Notes under the pieces: model-generated
Database searches by the model: none
Told to the model about the DNA's origin: nothing
What the model saw: only the letters and a program-made list of their open reading frames with translations
Origin: Paracoccus sp. MC1862
GTDB taxonomy: Bacteria > Pseudomonadota > Alphaproteobacteria > Rhodobacterales > Rhodobacteraceae
Assembly (NCBI RefSeq): GCF_016617715.1
Contig: NZ_CP067225.1
Coordinates: 2,610,001-2,674,000, forward strand
Length of the DNA stretch: 64,000 nt
Direction: 5' to 3'
Position numbers and translations under genes: made by a program
Shown here: in pieces, positions 36,315 to 43,249 of the stretch
Layout of the letters: each line of letters opens with the position of its first letter
Numbering within the stretch: position 1 is the stretch's first letter

Positions 36315-38233
36315 GCCCGCCGCCCCAGCGCGGCGACCCCCAGCACCTCCAGCACCTTTGCCTCGATCTGGGGCGCCTCCATGGCAGCCGCGCGATACAT
36401 CGCCTCGGGACTGGCGTGGTCGATGAAGGTGTCGGGCAGGACCATGCTGCGGAAGCGGAAGCCGCGGTCGAAGACGCCTTCTTCCGCCAACAGTTGGGCC
36501 ACATGGCTGCCGAAGCCGCCGATGGCGCCCTCCTCGATGGTGATCAGCGCCTCGTGTTCGCGCACCAGCCGCAGGATCAGGTCGCGGTCCAGCGGCTTGG
36601 CGAAGCGGGCGTCCGCCACGGTGGGGGCGAGGCCGCGTGCCATAAGCGATTCGCGGGCGCGCAGGACCTCGGAGAGCCTCGTGCCGAAGGACAGGATGGC
36701 GACGCGGGCGCCTTCCGCCACGATGCGGCCGCGGCCGATTTCCAGCGGCTCGGGGCGCTCGGGCAGTTCGACGCCGGTGCCCTCGCCGCGCGGGAAGCGG
36801 AAGGCCGAGGGGCGGTCGTCCAGCGCGACAGCGGTGGCGACCATGCGGACCAGTTCGGCCTCATCGGCGGCGGCCATGACGACGAAGCCGGGCAGGTTCG
36901 CAAGGAAGCCTACGTCATAGGCACCCGCATGGGTCGCGCCATCGGCGCCGACCAGCCCGGCGCGGTCGATGGCGAAGCGCACGGGCAGGCGCTGGATCGC
37001 CACGTCATGGACAACTTGGTCATAGCCGCGCTGCAGGAAGGTCGAATAGATCGCGCAGAAGGGCCGCATCCCCCCCGCCGCAAGCCCGGCCGAGAAGGTC
37101 ACGGCGTGCTGTTCCGCGATCCCCACGTCGAAGCAGCGGCGGGGGAAGCGGTCGGCAAACAGGTTCAGTCCCGTCCCGTCCGGCATGGCGGCGGTGATCG
37201 CCACGATGCGGTCGTCCCGCTCGGCCTGGGCGATCAGGGACTTGGCGAAGACGCTGGTATAGCTGGGGGCGTTGGACTTGGCCTTGGCCTGCTCGCCCGT
37301 GATGACGTCGAACTTGGCGCGGGCATGGCCGCGGTCGGCGGCGTTCTCGGCCGGGGCGTAGCCTTTCCCCTTCTTCGTCACCGCATGGATCAACACCGGC
37401 CCGTCCGCCCGCGCCTTGACCGTCCTGAGCAGCGGCAGAAGCTGGTCGAGGTCGTGGCCGTCCACCGGGCCGACGTAAGAGAAGCCCAGTTCCTCGAACA
37501 GGGTGCCGCCGATGGTGATGCCCTTCAGCATCTCCTTGGCGCGGCGGGCGCCCTCCTGCATGGGCGGCGGCAGCAGGCTGACCGCCCCTTTGGCGGCGGC
37601 CTTCAGTTCCTGGAACGGCCCTTGGGTGTAAAGCCGGGTCAGGTAGCTAGACATCGCCCCGGTCGGCGGGGCGATCGACATCTCGTTGTCGTTCAGGATC
37701 ACGAACAGACGGGTGCCCATGTGGCCCGCGTTGTTCATCGCCTCGAAGGCCATGCCGCCGCTCATGGCGCCGTCCCCGATCACGGCGATGGCGTCGCCCG
37801 GATCGCCGCCGAGGTCACGCGCCGCGGCAAAGCCCAGCGCCGCGCTGATCGAGGTCGAGGAATGGCCCGCCCCGAAGGGGTCATGCGGGCTTTCCGACCG
37901 CTTGGTGAAGCCCGACAGCCCTCCTTCCATCCGCAGGCTGCGGATGCGGTCGCGCCGGCCGGTCAGGATCTTGTGGGGATAGCACTGGTGGCCCACGTCC
38001 CAGACGATCTTGTCGCGCGGGCTGTCCCAGACCGCGTGCAGCGCCACGGTCAGTTCGACCACGCCAAGCCCCGCGCCCAGATGGCCGCCAGTCACGCTGA
38101 CGGCGCTGATCGTTTCCGCTCGCAACTCGTCGGCCAGCTGGTGCAGCTGGCGGTCGCTCAGCGCCTTGAGGTCGGCGGGAGAGGCGACGCGGTCGAGGAT
38201 CGGGGTTGCGGGACGCGAGGTCGTGTCGGTCAT
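36311..38233 (-). CDS. dxs: 1-deoxy-D-xylulose-5-phosphate synthase
   Basis: Dxs condenses pyruvate and glyceraldehyde 3-phosphate, the entry step of the MEP isoprenoid pathway, using thiamine diphosphate. The 640-residue protein has the ThDP motif [50 protein letters not shown], and the transketolase-like [25 protein letters not shown] precedes the ATG at 38233; the frame extends 36 codons beyond. It follows ispA by about 46 bases in an isoprenoid operon. Confidence 0.96.
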   Translation of the reverse strand: MTDTTSRPATPILDRVASPADLKALSDRQLHQLADELRAETISAVSVTGGHLGAGLGVVELTVALHAVWDSPRDKIVWDVGHQCYPHKILTGRRDRIRSLRMEGGLSGFTKRSESPHDPFGAGHSSTSISAALGFAAARDLGGDPGDAIAVIGDGAMSGGMAFEAMNNAGHMGTRLFVILNDNEMSIAPPTGAMSSYLTRLYTQGPFQELKAAAKGAVSLLPPPMQEGARRAKEMLKGITIGGTLFEELGFSYVGPVDGHDLDQLLPLLRTVKARADGPVLIHAVTKKGKGYAPAENAADRGHARAKFDVITGEQAKAKSNAPSYTSVFAKSLIAQAERDDRIVAITAAMPDGTGLNLFADRFPRRCFDVGIAEQHAVTFSAGLAAGGMRPFCAIYSTFLQRGYDQVVHDVAIQRLPVRFAIDRAGLVGADGATHAGAYDVGFLANLPGFVVMAAADEAELVRMVATAVALDDRPSAFRFPRGEGTGVELPERPEPLEIGRGRIVAEGARVAILSFGTRLSEVLRARESLMARGLAPTVADARFAKPLDRDLILRLVREHEALITIEEGAIGGFGSHVAQLLAEEGVFDRGFRFRSMVLPDTFIDHASPEAMYRAAAMEAPQIEAKVLEVLGVAALGRRA

Positions 38234-38279
38234 GGGCTGGCCCCTTCCGGGCGGGCGGACCCCCCGGAGGCGGTCGGTC

Positions 38280-39143
38280 TCAGGTCTTGCGGTGGATAAC
38301 GAAACGCGCCAGCGCCCGCAAGTTTCCGGCCCTGTCGCCATAGGAGTCGAGCGCGGCCTCGGCCCGCACTACCATTTGGGTCGCCCGCGCCCGCGCTTCC
38401 TCCAGCCCCAGCAGGGAAACAAAGGTGGCCTTGCCCGCCGCCTGATCCTTGCCGGTGCGCTTGCCGGTCTGTTCCACGCTGGCGGTCACGTCCAGAATGT
38501 CGTCGGCGATCTGGAAGGCCAGCCCGAGGTAGTGGGCATAGTCCTGCAAAGGCGCGGGATCGGTGCCGCCGATGATCGCCCCGGCCGACGCGGCAAAGCG
38601 GATCAGCGCGCCGGTCTTGGCGTGCTGCAGCGCCTCTATGGCGGGCAGGTCCAGCGGAGTGCCCGCCGTCTCGGCCGCGATGTCCTGCGCCTGTCCCCAG
38701 ACCATGCCCCGCGCGCCTGAGGCCTCGGCCAGCCGCGCCACCAGCGCAATGCGCGCCTCGGCCGGGCCGATCACCGGGTCGGAGAGCATTGCGAAGGCCT
38801 GCGTCTGCAGCGCGTCGCCGGCAAGGATCGCCGTCGCCTCGATCCAGCGGACGTGGCAGGTGGGCTGGCCCCGGCGCAGGTCGTCGTCATCCATCGCCGG
38901 CAGGTCGTCGTGGATCAGGCTGTAGGCGTGCAGCAGTTCCACCGCCACGGCGACCGGCATGGCGCTGAGGTCCTCGACGCCGAACAGCCGCGCCGATTCC
39001 AGCACCAGGAAGGCGCGGATGCGCTTGCCGCCATTGGTGGCATAACGCATCGCGTCGGTCAGGTCGCCCGACGGCAGGTCCGCCAGCGCAGCCTCGATGG
39101 CGCTCGCTGTGGCGCGCTGCGCCTCCTCCAGCCTTTGGTGCAT
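38280..39143 (-). CDS. ispA: Polyprenyl (farnesyl/geranylgeranyl) diphosphate synthase
   Basis: This 287-residue all-helical prenyltransferase has the first Asp-rich motif [15 protein letters not shown] (about residue 85) and the second [12 protein letters not shown]. These bind magnesium and the diphosphates of DMAPP/GPP and [11 protein letters not shown] with Tyr before the first motif is in keeping with a short-chain (C15) product. The ATG at 39143 follows the xseB stop directly, with GAAGGG eight bases upstream. It lies between xseB and dxs, as in many proteobacteria. Confidence 0.95.
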   Translation of the reverse strand: MHQRLEEAQRATASAIEAALADLPSGDLTDAMRYATNGGKRIRAFLVLESARLFGVEDLSAMPVAVAVELLHAYSLIHDDLPAMDDDDLRRGQPTCHVRWIEATAILAGDALQTQAFAMLSDPVIGPAEARIALVARLAEASGARGMVWGQAQDIAAETAGTPLDLPAIEALQHAKTGALIRFAASAGAIIGGTDPAPLQDYAHYLGLAFQIADDILDVTASVEQTGKRTGKDQAAGKATFVSLLGLEEARARATQMVVRAEAALDSYGDRAGNLRALARFVIHRKT

Positions 39144-39145
39144 CC

Positions 39146-39388
39146 TTACAGCCCTTCGACCGGGGCGGTCCCGCTGGGCTCTCCATTGGCGGCAAGCATG
39201 ATCTTCTCGACCCGCTCCTCGGCCTGGCGCAACCGGCGCTCGCAATGGGCACGCAGCTTTGCGCCGCGTTCGTAAAGGGCGATGGACTGTTCCAGCGTCG
39301 CCTCGCCATGTTCCAGCTTGCCGACGACCGATTCGAGTTCCTTCATCGCGTCCTCGAAGGACATCTGGTCGATTTCGGCATCGGTCAT
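39146..39388 (-). CDS. xseB: Exodeoxyribonuclease VII small subunit
   Basis: XseB is the small helical subunit of exonuclease VII, which degrades single-stranded DNA with XseA (not in the window). The 80-residue protein contains FEDAMKELESVVGKLEHGEA and LEQSIALYERGAKLRAHCE, matching the whole family profile. It overlaps the end of the HDAC-like gene by four bases and is followed directly by ispA. Confidence 0.95.
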   Translation of the reverse strand: MTDAEIDQMSFEDAMKELESVVGKLEHGEATLEQSIALYERGAKLRAHCERRLRQAEERVEKIMLAANGEPSGTAPVEGL

Positions 39389-40296
39389 GGGCCGGTTCCT
39401 TCAAGCGCGGTGACATGGGCGCGGGCGGATCGGCCCAGCGCGGCCAGATCATAGCCCCCTTCCAGGACCGAGACCACCGGGGCCGCGCCTGCCGCGTCGC
39501 AGATCATGCGGGTGATCGCGGCAAAGTCATCGTCCTCCCATTCGAGCGCGGCGAGGGGGTCGGCCGCATGGGCGTCGAAGCCCGCCGAGATGATGACAAG
39601 CTGCGGCGCATGGGCCTGCAGGCGATCCATGATCTGCCGCCATGCGGCCCGCGCCTGCGCTCCGCCCGAGCCGGGCGGCAGCGGGACATTCATCACCTGC
39701 CCATGCGCGCCGGTCTCGCTTGCGCGCCCGGTGCCGGGATAAAGCGGCATCTGGTGGGTCGAGGCGAAGAAGGCGCGGGATTCGTCCCACAGCAGGTCCT
39801 GCGTGCCATTGCCGTGGTGAACGTCGAAGTCCAGCACCGCTACCCGGTCCAGCCCGTGATGATCCAGCGCGCGCATCGCCGCGATGGCGGCGGTGCCGAG
39901 CAGGCAGAAGCCCATCGGCGTCTCGCGTTCCGCATGATGCCCCGGCGGGCGCATGGCGACGAAGGCGCGGCTGTCCTCTCCGCCAAGCACCGCATCCACC
40001 GCCGCGCAGGCCGCGCCGACGGCCCGCATCGCGGCCTCCATGCTGCCCGGCGACAGCCAGGTGTCCGGGTCCAGCGCCACCTGTCCCTGCGCCGGCACCG
40101 CGGCCTTCAGCCGGGCAAGGTAGCGCTCGGGGTGGCAGCGCAGCATGTCGGCCTCAGCGGCCAGCGGCGCCTCGCGGCGATCGAGCTTCAGATCCGCCAG
40201 CCCGTCCAGCACCGCCTTGTGGCGGGCGACCTGCTCTGGGTGGCCGGACGGGGTGAGGTGCCGTTCGGAGGCAGAATGCGTGTAGAGGATCGTCAT
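39385..40296 (-). CDS. Histone deacetylase family protein (acetoin utilisation/AcuC-like)
   Basis: This 303-residue protein belongs to the zinc-dependent class II-like deacetylases found in bacteria. The active-site motifs are present: RPPGHHAERETPMGFCL with the His pair, VLDFDVHHGNGTQDL with zinc-ligand Asp and His, and VIISAGFDAHAADPL with the second zinc Asp. The substrate may be acetyl-lysine or acetyl-polyamine. It is first in the HDAC-xseB-ispA-dxs operon, overlapping xseB by four bases. A 196-base gap with a palindrome precedes it. Confidence 0.92.
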   Translation of the reverse strand: MTILYTHSASERHLTPSGHPEQVARHKAVLDGLADLKLDRREAPLAAEADMLRCHPERYLARLKAAVPAQGQVALDPDTWLSPGSMEAAMRAVGAACAAVDAVLGGEDSRAFVAMRPPGHHAERETPMGFCLLGTAAIAAMRALDHHGLDRVAVLDFDVHHGNGTQDLLWDESRAFFASTHQMPLYPGTGRASETGAHGQVMNVPLPPGSGGAQARAAWRQIMDRLQAHAPQLVIISAGFDAHAADPLAALEWEDDDFAAITRMICDAAGAAPVVSVLEGGYDLAALGRSARAHVTALEGTGP

Positions 40297-40374
40297 GCCC
40301 GCAAGCTAATGGCAACCGCTGCAGAAGCGCAATCGCAAGCATTACAGTCCGGCGCCGCGCCTGCTGCACGGTTG

Positions 40375-40450
40375 CATGGGTATTTGGACCAGAAAGATGT
40401 CACTCGTGCGGGCCAAAGAAGAAGACTTCTTTCTGGTCCAAATACCCATG
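40375..40450. repeat. Perfect 23-bp inverted repeat (TATTTGGACCAGAAAGA family)
   Basis: Arms 40375-40397 and 40428-40450 are perfect inverted copies with a 30-base spacer. Each arm carries GGGTATTTGGACCAGAAAGA. The related half-palindrome at 27525-27581 shares this core. It lies between the mtaB 3' end and the HDAC-like 5' end (both minus strand). It can form a stable hairpin and may terminate mtaB transcription. Confidence 0.8.
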
Positions 40451-40492
40451 CGGCGCTTCAGCCGGGAATATCTGCTCCAATCGGTGCGCGGC

Positions 40493-41743
40493 TCAGGCGG
40501 CGAGGCGGGCGCCGTCGTGGCCGGTGATCGTCACCTCGACCAGTGCGCCCTCGGGCAGGTCATGGGCAAAGGAAACCTCGGTAAACTGCTCGGTGCGGCC
40601 GATGCGAGGTCCCTCGGTCAGAACACGGTGAGACCGACCGACCTGTGCCTGTAGGTGCGCGGCCAGCGCAGCCTTGCCCACGGCGCGCAGGCGCGCGGCG
40701 CGGTCCTTGATCGCAGGGCCGGGCACGCGCGGCATCCGCGCGGCCGGGGTGCCCGTGCGCGCGCTGTAGGGGAAGACGTGCAGGAAGGTCAGGCCGCAGT
40801 CCTGCACCAGCTTCACCGAGTTCTCGAAATGCGCCTCGGATTCGGTGGGAAAGCCCGCAATGATGTCGGCGCCGAAGACGATGCCGGGACGCATGCGGCG
40901 GGCTTCCTCGCAGAAGGCGATGGCATCATCGCGCCTGTGGCGGCGCTTCATGCGCTTGAGGATCAGGTCGTCGCCATGCTGAAGGGACAGATGCAGATGC
41001 GGCATCAGGCGCGGCTCGGTGGCGATCGCCTCCATCAGCTCGGGGTCGGCCTCGATCGAATCGATGGAACTGATCCGCAGGCGTGGCAGGTCGGGCACCA
41101 TCCGCAGGATGCGCCGCACGAGGTTGCCCAGCCGGGGCTGGCCCGGCAGGTCAGCGCCCCAGCTTGTCAGGTCCACGCCAGTCAGCACGACCTCGTTGAA
41201 GCCGCGGTCGCGCAACCGTTTGATCTGGTCCACGACCACGCCCGCCGGGACAGACCGAGAGTTTCCCCGGCCATAGGGGATGATGCAGAAGGTGCAGCGG
41301 TGGTCGCAGCCGTTCTGGACCTGCACATAGGCCCGGTGGCGGCCGAAGCCGTCGATCAGGTGGCCCGCCGTTTCCCGCACCGACATGATGTCGTCTACCA
41401 TCACCCGCTCGGTGCCATAGTCGGGCGCGGCGAGGCTGGCCCAGGTCGCGGGCTGCATCTTCTCGTGGTTGCCTATGACGCGGGCGACCTCGGGCATGGC
41501 GGCGAAGGTGTCGGGTTCCGTTTGCGCCGCGCAGCCGGTGACGATGATTGGCGCGCCGGGGTTTTCTCGCGACAGGCGGCGGATTTCCTGGCGGGCCTTG
41601 CGGACGGCCTCGGCGGTGACGGCGCAGGTGTTGACGATCACCGCGCCGTTCAGGCCGGCCTCGCGGGCCATCTCGGCCATCGCCTCGGATTCATAGGCGT
41701 TCAGCCGGCAGCCCAGCGTGGCGAAGATCGGGGGAGCGGTCAT
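40493..41743 (-). CDS. mtaB: tRNA t6A37 methylthiotransferase MtaB
   Basis: MtaB adds a methylthio group to N6-threonylcarbamoyladenosine at tRNA position 37. The 416-residue protein has an N-terminal UPF0004 cluster ([34 protein letters not shown]) holding one iron-sulfur centre. A radical-SAM centre [19 protein letters not shown] follows, and a C-terminal TRAM-like domain. The ATG at 41743 overlaps the dapF stop (ATGA), so the two are coupled; the frame extends 22 codons further without a better start. Confidence 0.95.
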   Translation of the reverse strand: MTAPPIFATLGCRLNAYESEAMAEMAREAGLNGAVIVNTCAVTAEAVRKARQEIRRLSRENPGAPIIVTGCAAQTEPDTFAAMPEVARVIGNHEKMQPATWASLAAPDYGTERVMVDDIMSVRETAGHLIDGFGRHRAYVQVQNGCDHRCTFCIIPYGRGNSRSVPAGVVVDQIKRLRDRGFNEVVLTGVDLTSWGADLPGQPRLGNLVRRILRMVPDLPRLRISSIDSIEADPELMEAIATEPRLMPHLHLSLQHGDDLILKRMKRRHRRDDAIAFCEEARRMRPGIVFGADIIAGFPTESEAHFENSVKLVQDCGLTFLHVFPYSARTGTPAARMPRVPGPAIKDRAARLRAVGKAALAAHLQAQVGRSHRVLTEGPRIGRTEQFTEVSFAHDLPEGALVEVTITGHDGARLAA

Positions 41744-42573
41744 GTCGCGGCCAGCCATTCGGGCGACAGGACACCCTCGAAGACCCGCGCCACCGGTCCG
41801 GTCATCCACACCCCGTCCTCGCGCCAGTCCACGACCAGCGTGCCGCCGTCGAGGTCCAGCACCACCCGCCGCCCCGTCAGCCCGCGCCGATGCGCCGCGA
41901 CCGCCGTGGCGCAGGCCCCCGACCCGCAGGCGAGCGTCACGCCGGCGCCGCGTTCCCAGACCCGCATCCGCAGGCGGTCGGGGGCGGTCAGCGAGGCGAA
42001 CTCGACATTCGTGCGCTCGGGGAACAGTGCATCATGCTCGATCCGGGGGCCGATCGCGGTCAGGTCCACCGCCTCGGCATCGGGGACGAAGAAGACGCAA
42101 TGCGGATTGCCCATGCCGACCGCCGCGGGGCCGCCGTCCAGCGGGAGCCGCTCGGTGTCCATCTCGCGCGCCAGCGGCACCTCGTCCCAGGCAAGCTGGG
42201 GATGACCCATGTTGACATGGACCTGGCCGTCCCGACGTTCCGCTTCCAGCATCCCGCGCAGCGTGGAAAAGCGCACCCGGTCCCGCCCCGGATCACGCAT
42301 CATCAGGTCGGCCACGCAGCGCGAGGCGTTGCCGCAGGCCCCGGCCCCGGACCCGTCGGCGTTCCAGAACTCCAGCCGGTAGTCCGCCGCATCGTCGGGG
42401 CAGATCTCGGCCAGCTGGTCGAAGCCCACGCCCCGGTTGCGGTCCCCCAGCGCCCGCGCCAGCGCAGGCGTCACCCGCCGCTGCGGGGCGCCGCGCGAGT
42501 CGATGATGACGAAGTCGTTGCCCGCCCCGTGCATCTTGACGAAGCCGAGGCCGCCCGGGTTTTCCTGTTCCAT
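41740..42573 (-). CDS. dapF: Diaminopimelate epimerase
   Basis: DapF interconverts LL- and meso-diaminopimelate for lysine and peptidoglycan synthesis. The 277-residue protein has [15 protein letters not shown] and the two catalytic cysteines: Cys80 in [11 protein letters not shown] and the second in [15 protein letters not shown]. The ATG at 42573 is chosen because homologues begin shortly before KMHGAGNDF; the frame is open 41 codons further, into the tRNA promoter. The ribosome site is weak. It is coupled to mtaB. Confidence 0.96.
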   Translation of the reverse strand: MEQENPGGLGFVKMHGAGNDFVIIDSRGAPQRRVTPALARALGDRNRGVGFDQLAEICPDDAADYRLEFWNADGSGAGACGNASRCVADLMMRDPGRDRVRFSTLRGMLEAERRDGQVHVNMGHPQLAWDEVPLAREMDTERLPLDGGPAAVGMGNPHCVFFVPDAEAVDLTAIGPRIEHDALFPERTNVEFASLTAPDRLRMRVWERGAGVTLACGSGACATAVAAHRRGLTGRRVVLDLDGGTLVVDWREDGVWMTGPVARVFEGVLSPEWLAAT

Positions 42574-42627
42574 CGCGGCGATATACGCGCACATCCGCGA
42601 TTGTGCCAGATGCGCAGCGATTTGGCC

Positions 42628-42656
42628 TTGACCCCCGCCAAACGCATCCGTAAGGA
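42628..42656 (+). promoter_or_regulatory. Likely promoter of tRNA-Lys
   Basis: TTGACC (42628-42633) and TAAGGA (42651-42656) are separated by 17 bases, and the tRNA begins 13 bases later. The -35 box is a near-consensus match; the -10 box is weaker. Confidence 0.55.
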
Positions 42657-42669
42657 AACGCCCTGTGTT

Positions 42670-42745
42670 GGGCCCATAGCTCAGTTGGTAGAGCAACTGA
42701 CTTTTAATCAGTGGGTCACAGGTTCGAATCCTGTTGGGCTCACCA
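42670..42745 (+). tRNA. tRNA-Lys (anticodon TTT)
   Basis: The 76-base cloverleaf has acceptor stem GGGCCCA/TGGGCTC (one G-U pair), then A and encoded CCA. The D arm has GCTC-AGTTGGTA-GAGC, and the anticodon stem ACTGA/TCAGT encloses CTTTTAA, giving TTT (lysine). The T arm is ACAGG-TTCGAAT-CCTGT. The last 23 bases plus five downstream are duplicated 137 bases downstream. Confidence 0.97.
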
Positions 42746-42887
42746 CTGAACTTTCTGAAATCGTTGGAAATAATCGGCTCGCCTTAAGGTGGCCTGTCCG
42801 ACGTCCGAGAGCGTCCGAATTTGGACGTCGGACGCGGGGTCCCGCGGACTGCCTTGATTTTCGAATCCTGTTGGGCTCACCACTGAA
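42723..42887 (+). repeat. 28-bp direct repeat duplicating the tRNA-Lys 3' end (att-like scar)
   Basis: Bases 42723-42750 (TTCGAATCCTG... through CCACTGAA) recur exactly at 42860-42887. The first copy is the T-loop to CCA end of tRNA-Lys plus five bases. The 109 bases between the copies contain no gene. Such a duplication is what an integrase-type element leaves at a tRNA gene; here no integrase remains. Tandem tRNA decay is the alternative. Confidence 0.75.
42796..42833. repeat. 11-bp palindrome between the two tRNA-Lys end copies
   Basis: GTCCGACGTCC (42796-42806) and GGACGTCGGAC (42823-42833) are perfect inverted copies 16 bases apart. GCGTCCGAAT within the spacer is a further partial copy. 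The cluster of CGTCC motifs is unlike the surrounding sequence. Confidence 0.55.
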
Positions 42888-43249
42888 ATCCCCTGCGACA
42901 TCGACGTGCGCCAGCCTTCCGGCACCATCCGGGGCGGCTTGCGCTTTTGTGAGTCCGTTTGTCCGGGACAGGTGATTGACGCCCCGGAACTGTCCCTGTA
43001 GCTCGGCGTCAAAGCAGTTTCTGGCAGGCTGAGGCCGTTTTCCGACCTTGCGGATACGCAAGGGGCGGGCATAGTCCGGCCCGGAGGTGCGCATCGTGCC
43101 TGCCCGGTGGCATCCCCGCGATGGCCTTCGGAAAGCGCTTGCGGCGGGACCGTTTCCCTGCGCCGCGCCCAGAACCCGGCCCGCGAGGTCGATCAAATCG
43201 CGCGGCGCTGCAAGCCGCAACCGGACGAAGAAAGGCAAGCCGCCGACGA
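42888..43249 (+). other. Gene-free stretch upstream of the Mrp operon with possible structured leader RNA
   Basis: No convincing gene lies between the tRNA-Lys scar and mnhA. Two perfect stems are interleaved: GGGACAG (42965-42971) with CTGTCCC (42990-42996), and TTGACGCC (42976-42983) with GGCGTCAA (43005-43012). This arrangement allows an H-type pseudoknot. Downstream, CCTTGCG-GATA-CGCAAGG (43046-43063) is a perfect hairpin, and CATCG/CGATG with inner TGCC/GGCA (43092-43123) forms another. They could be a cis-acting mRNA leader or chance structure in GC-rich DNA. Confidence 0.35.

Noticed and set aside
42860..42887. Second tRNA-Lys gene
   Set aside because: Only the T-loop to CCA end is present; the 5' part has no D arm or anticodon arm.
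42708..43238. Minus-strand frames ending in [11 protein letters not shown] or beginning near it
   Set aside because: That peptide is the well-known false translation of a tRNA gene; it runs through tRNA-Lys and its duplicated end.
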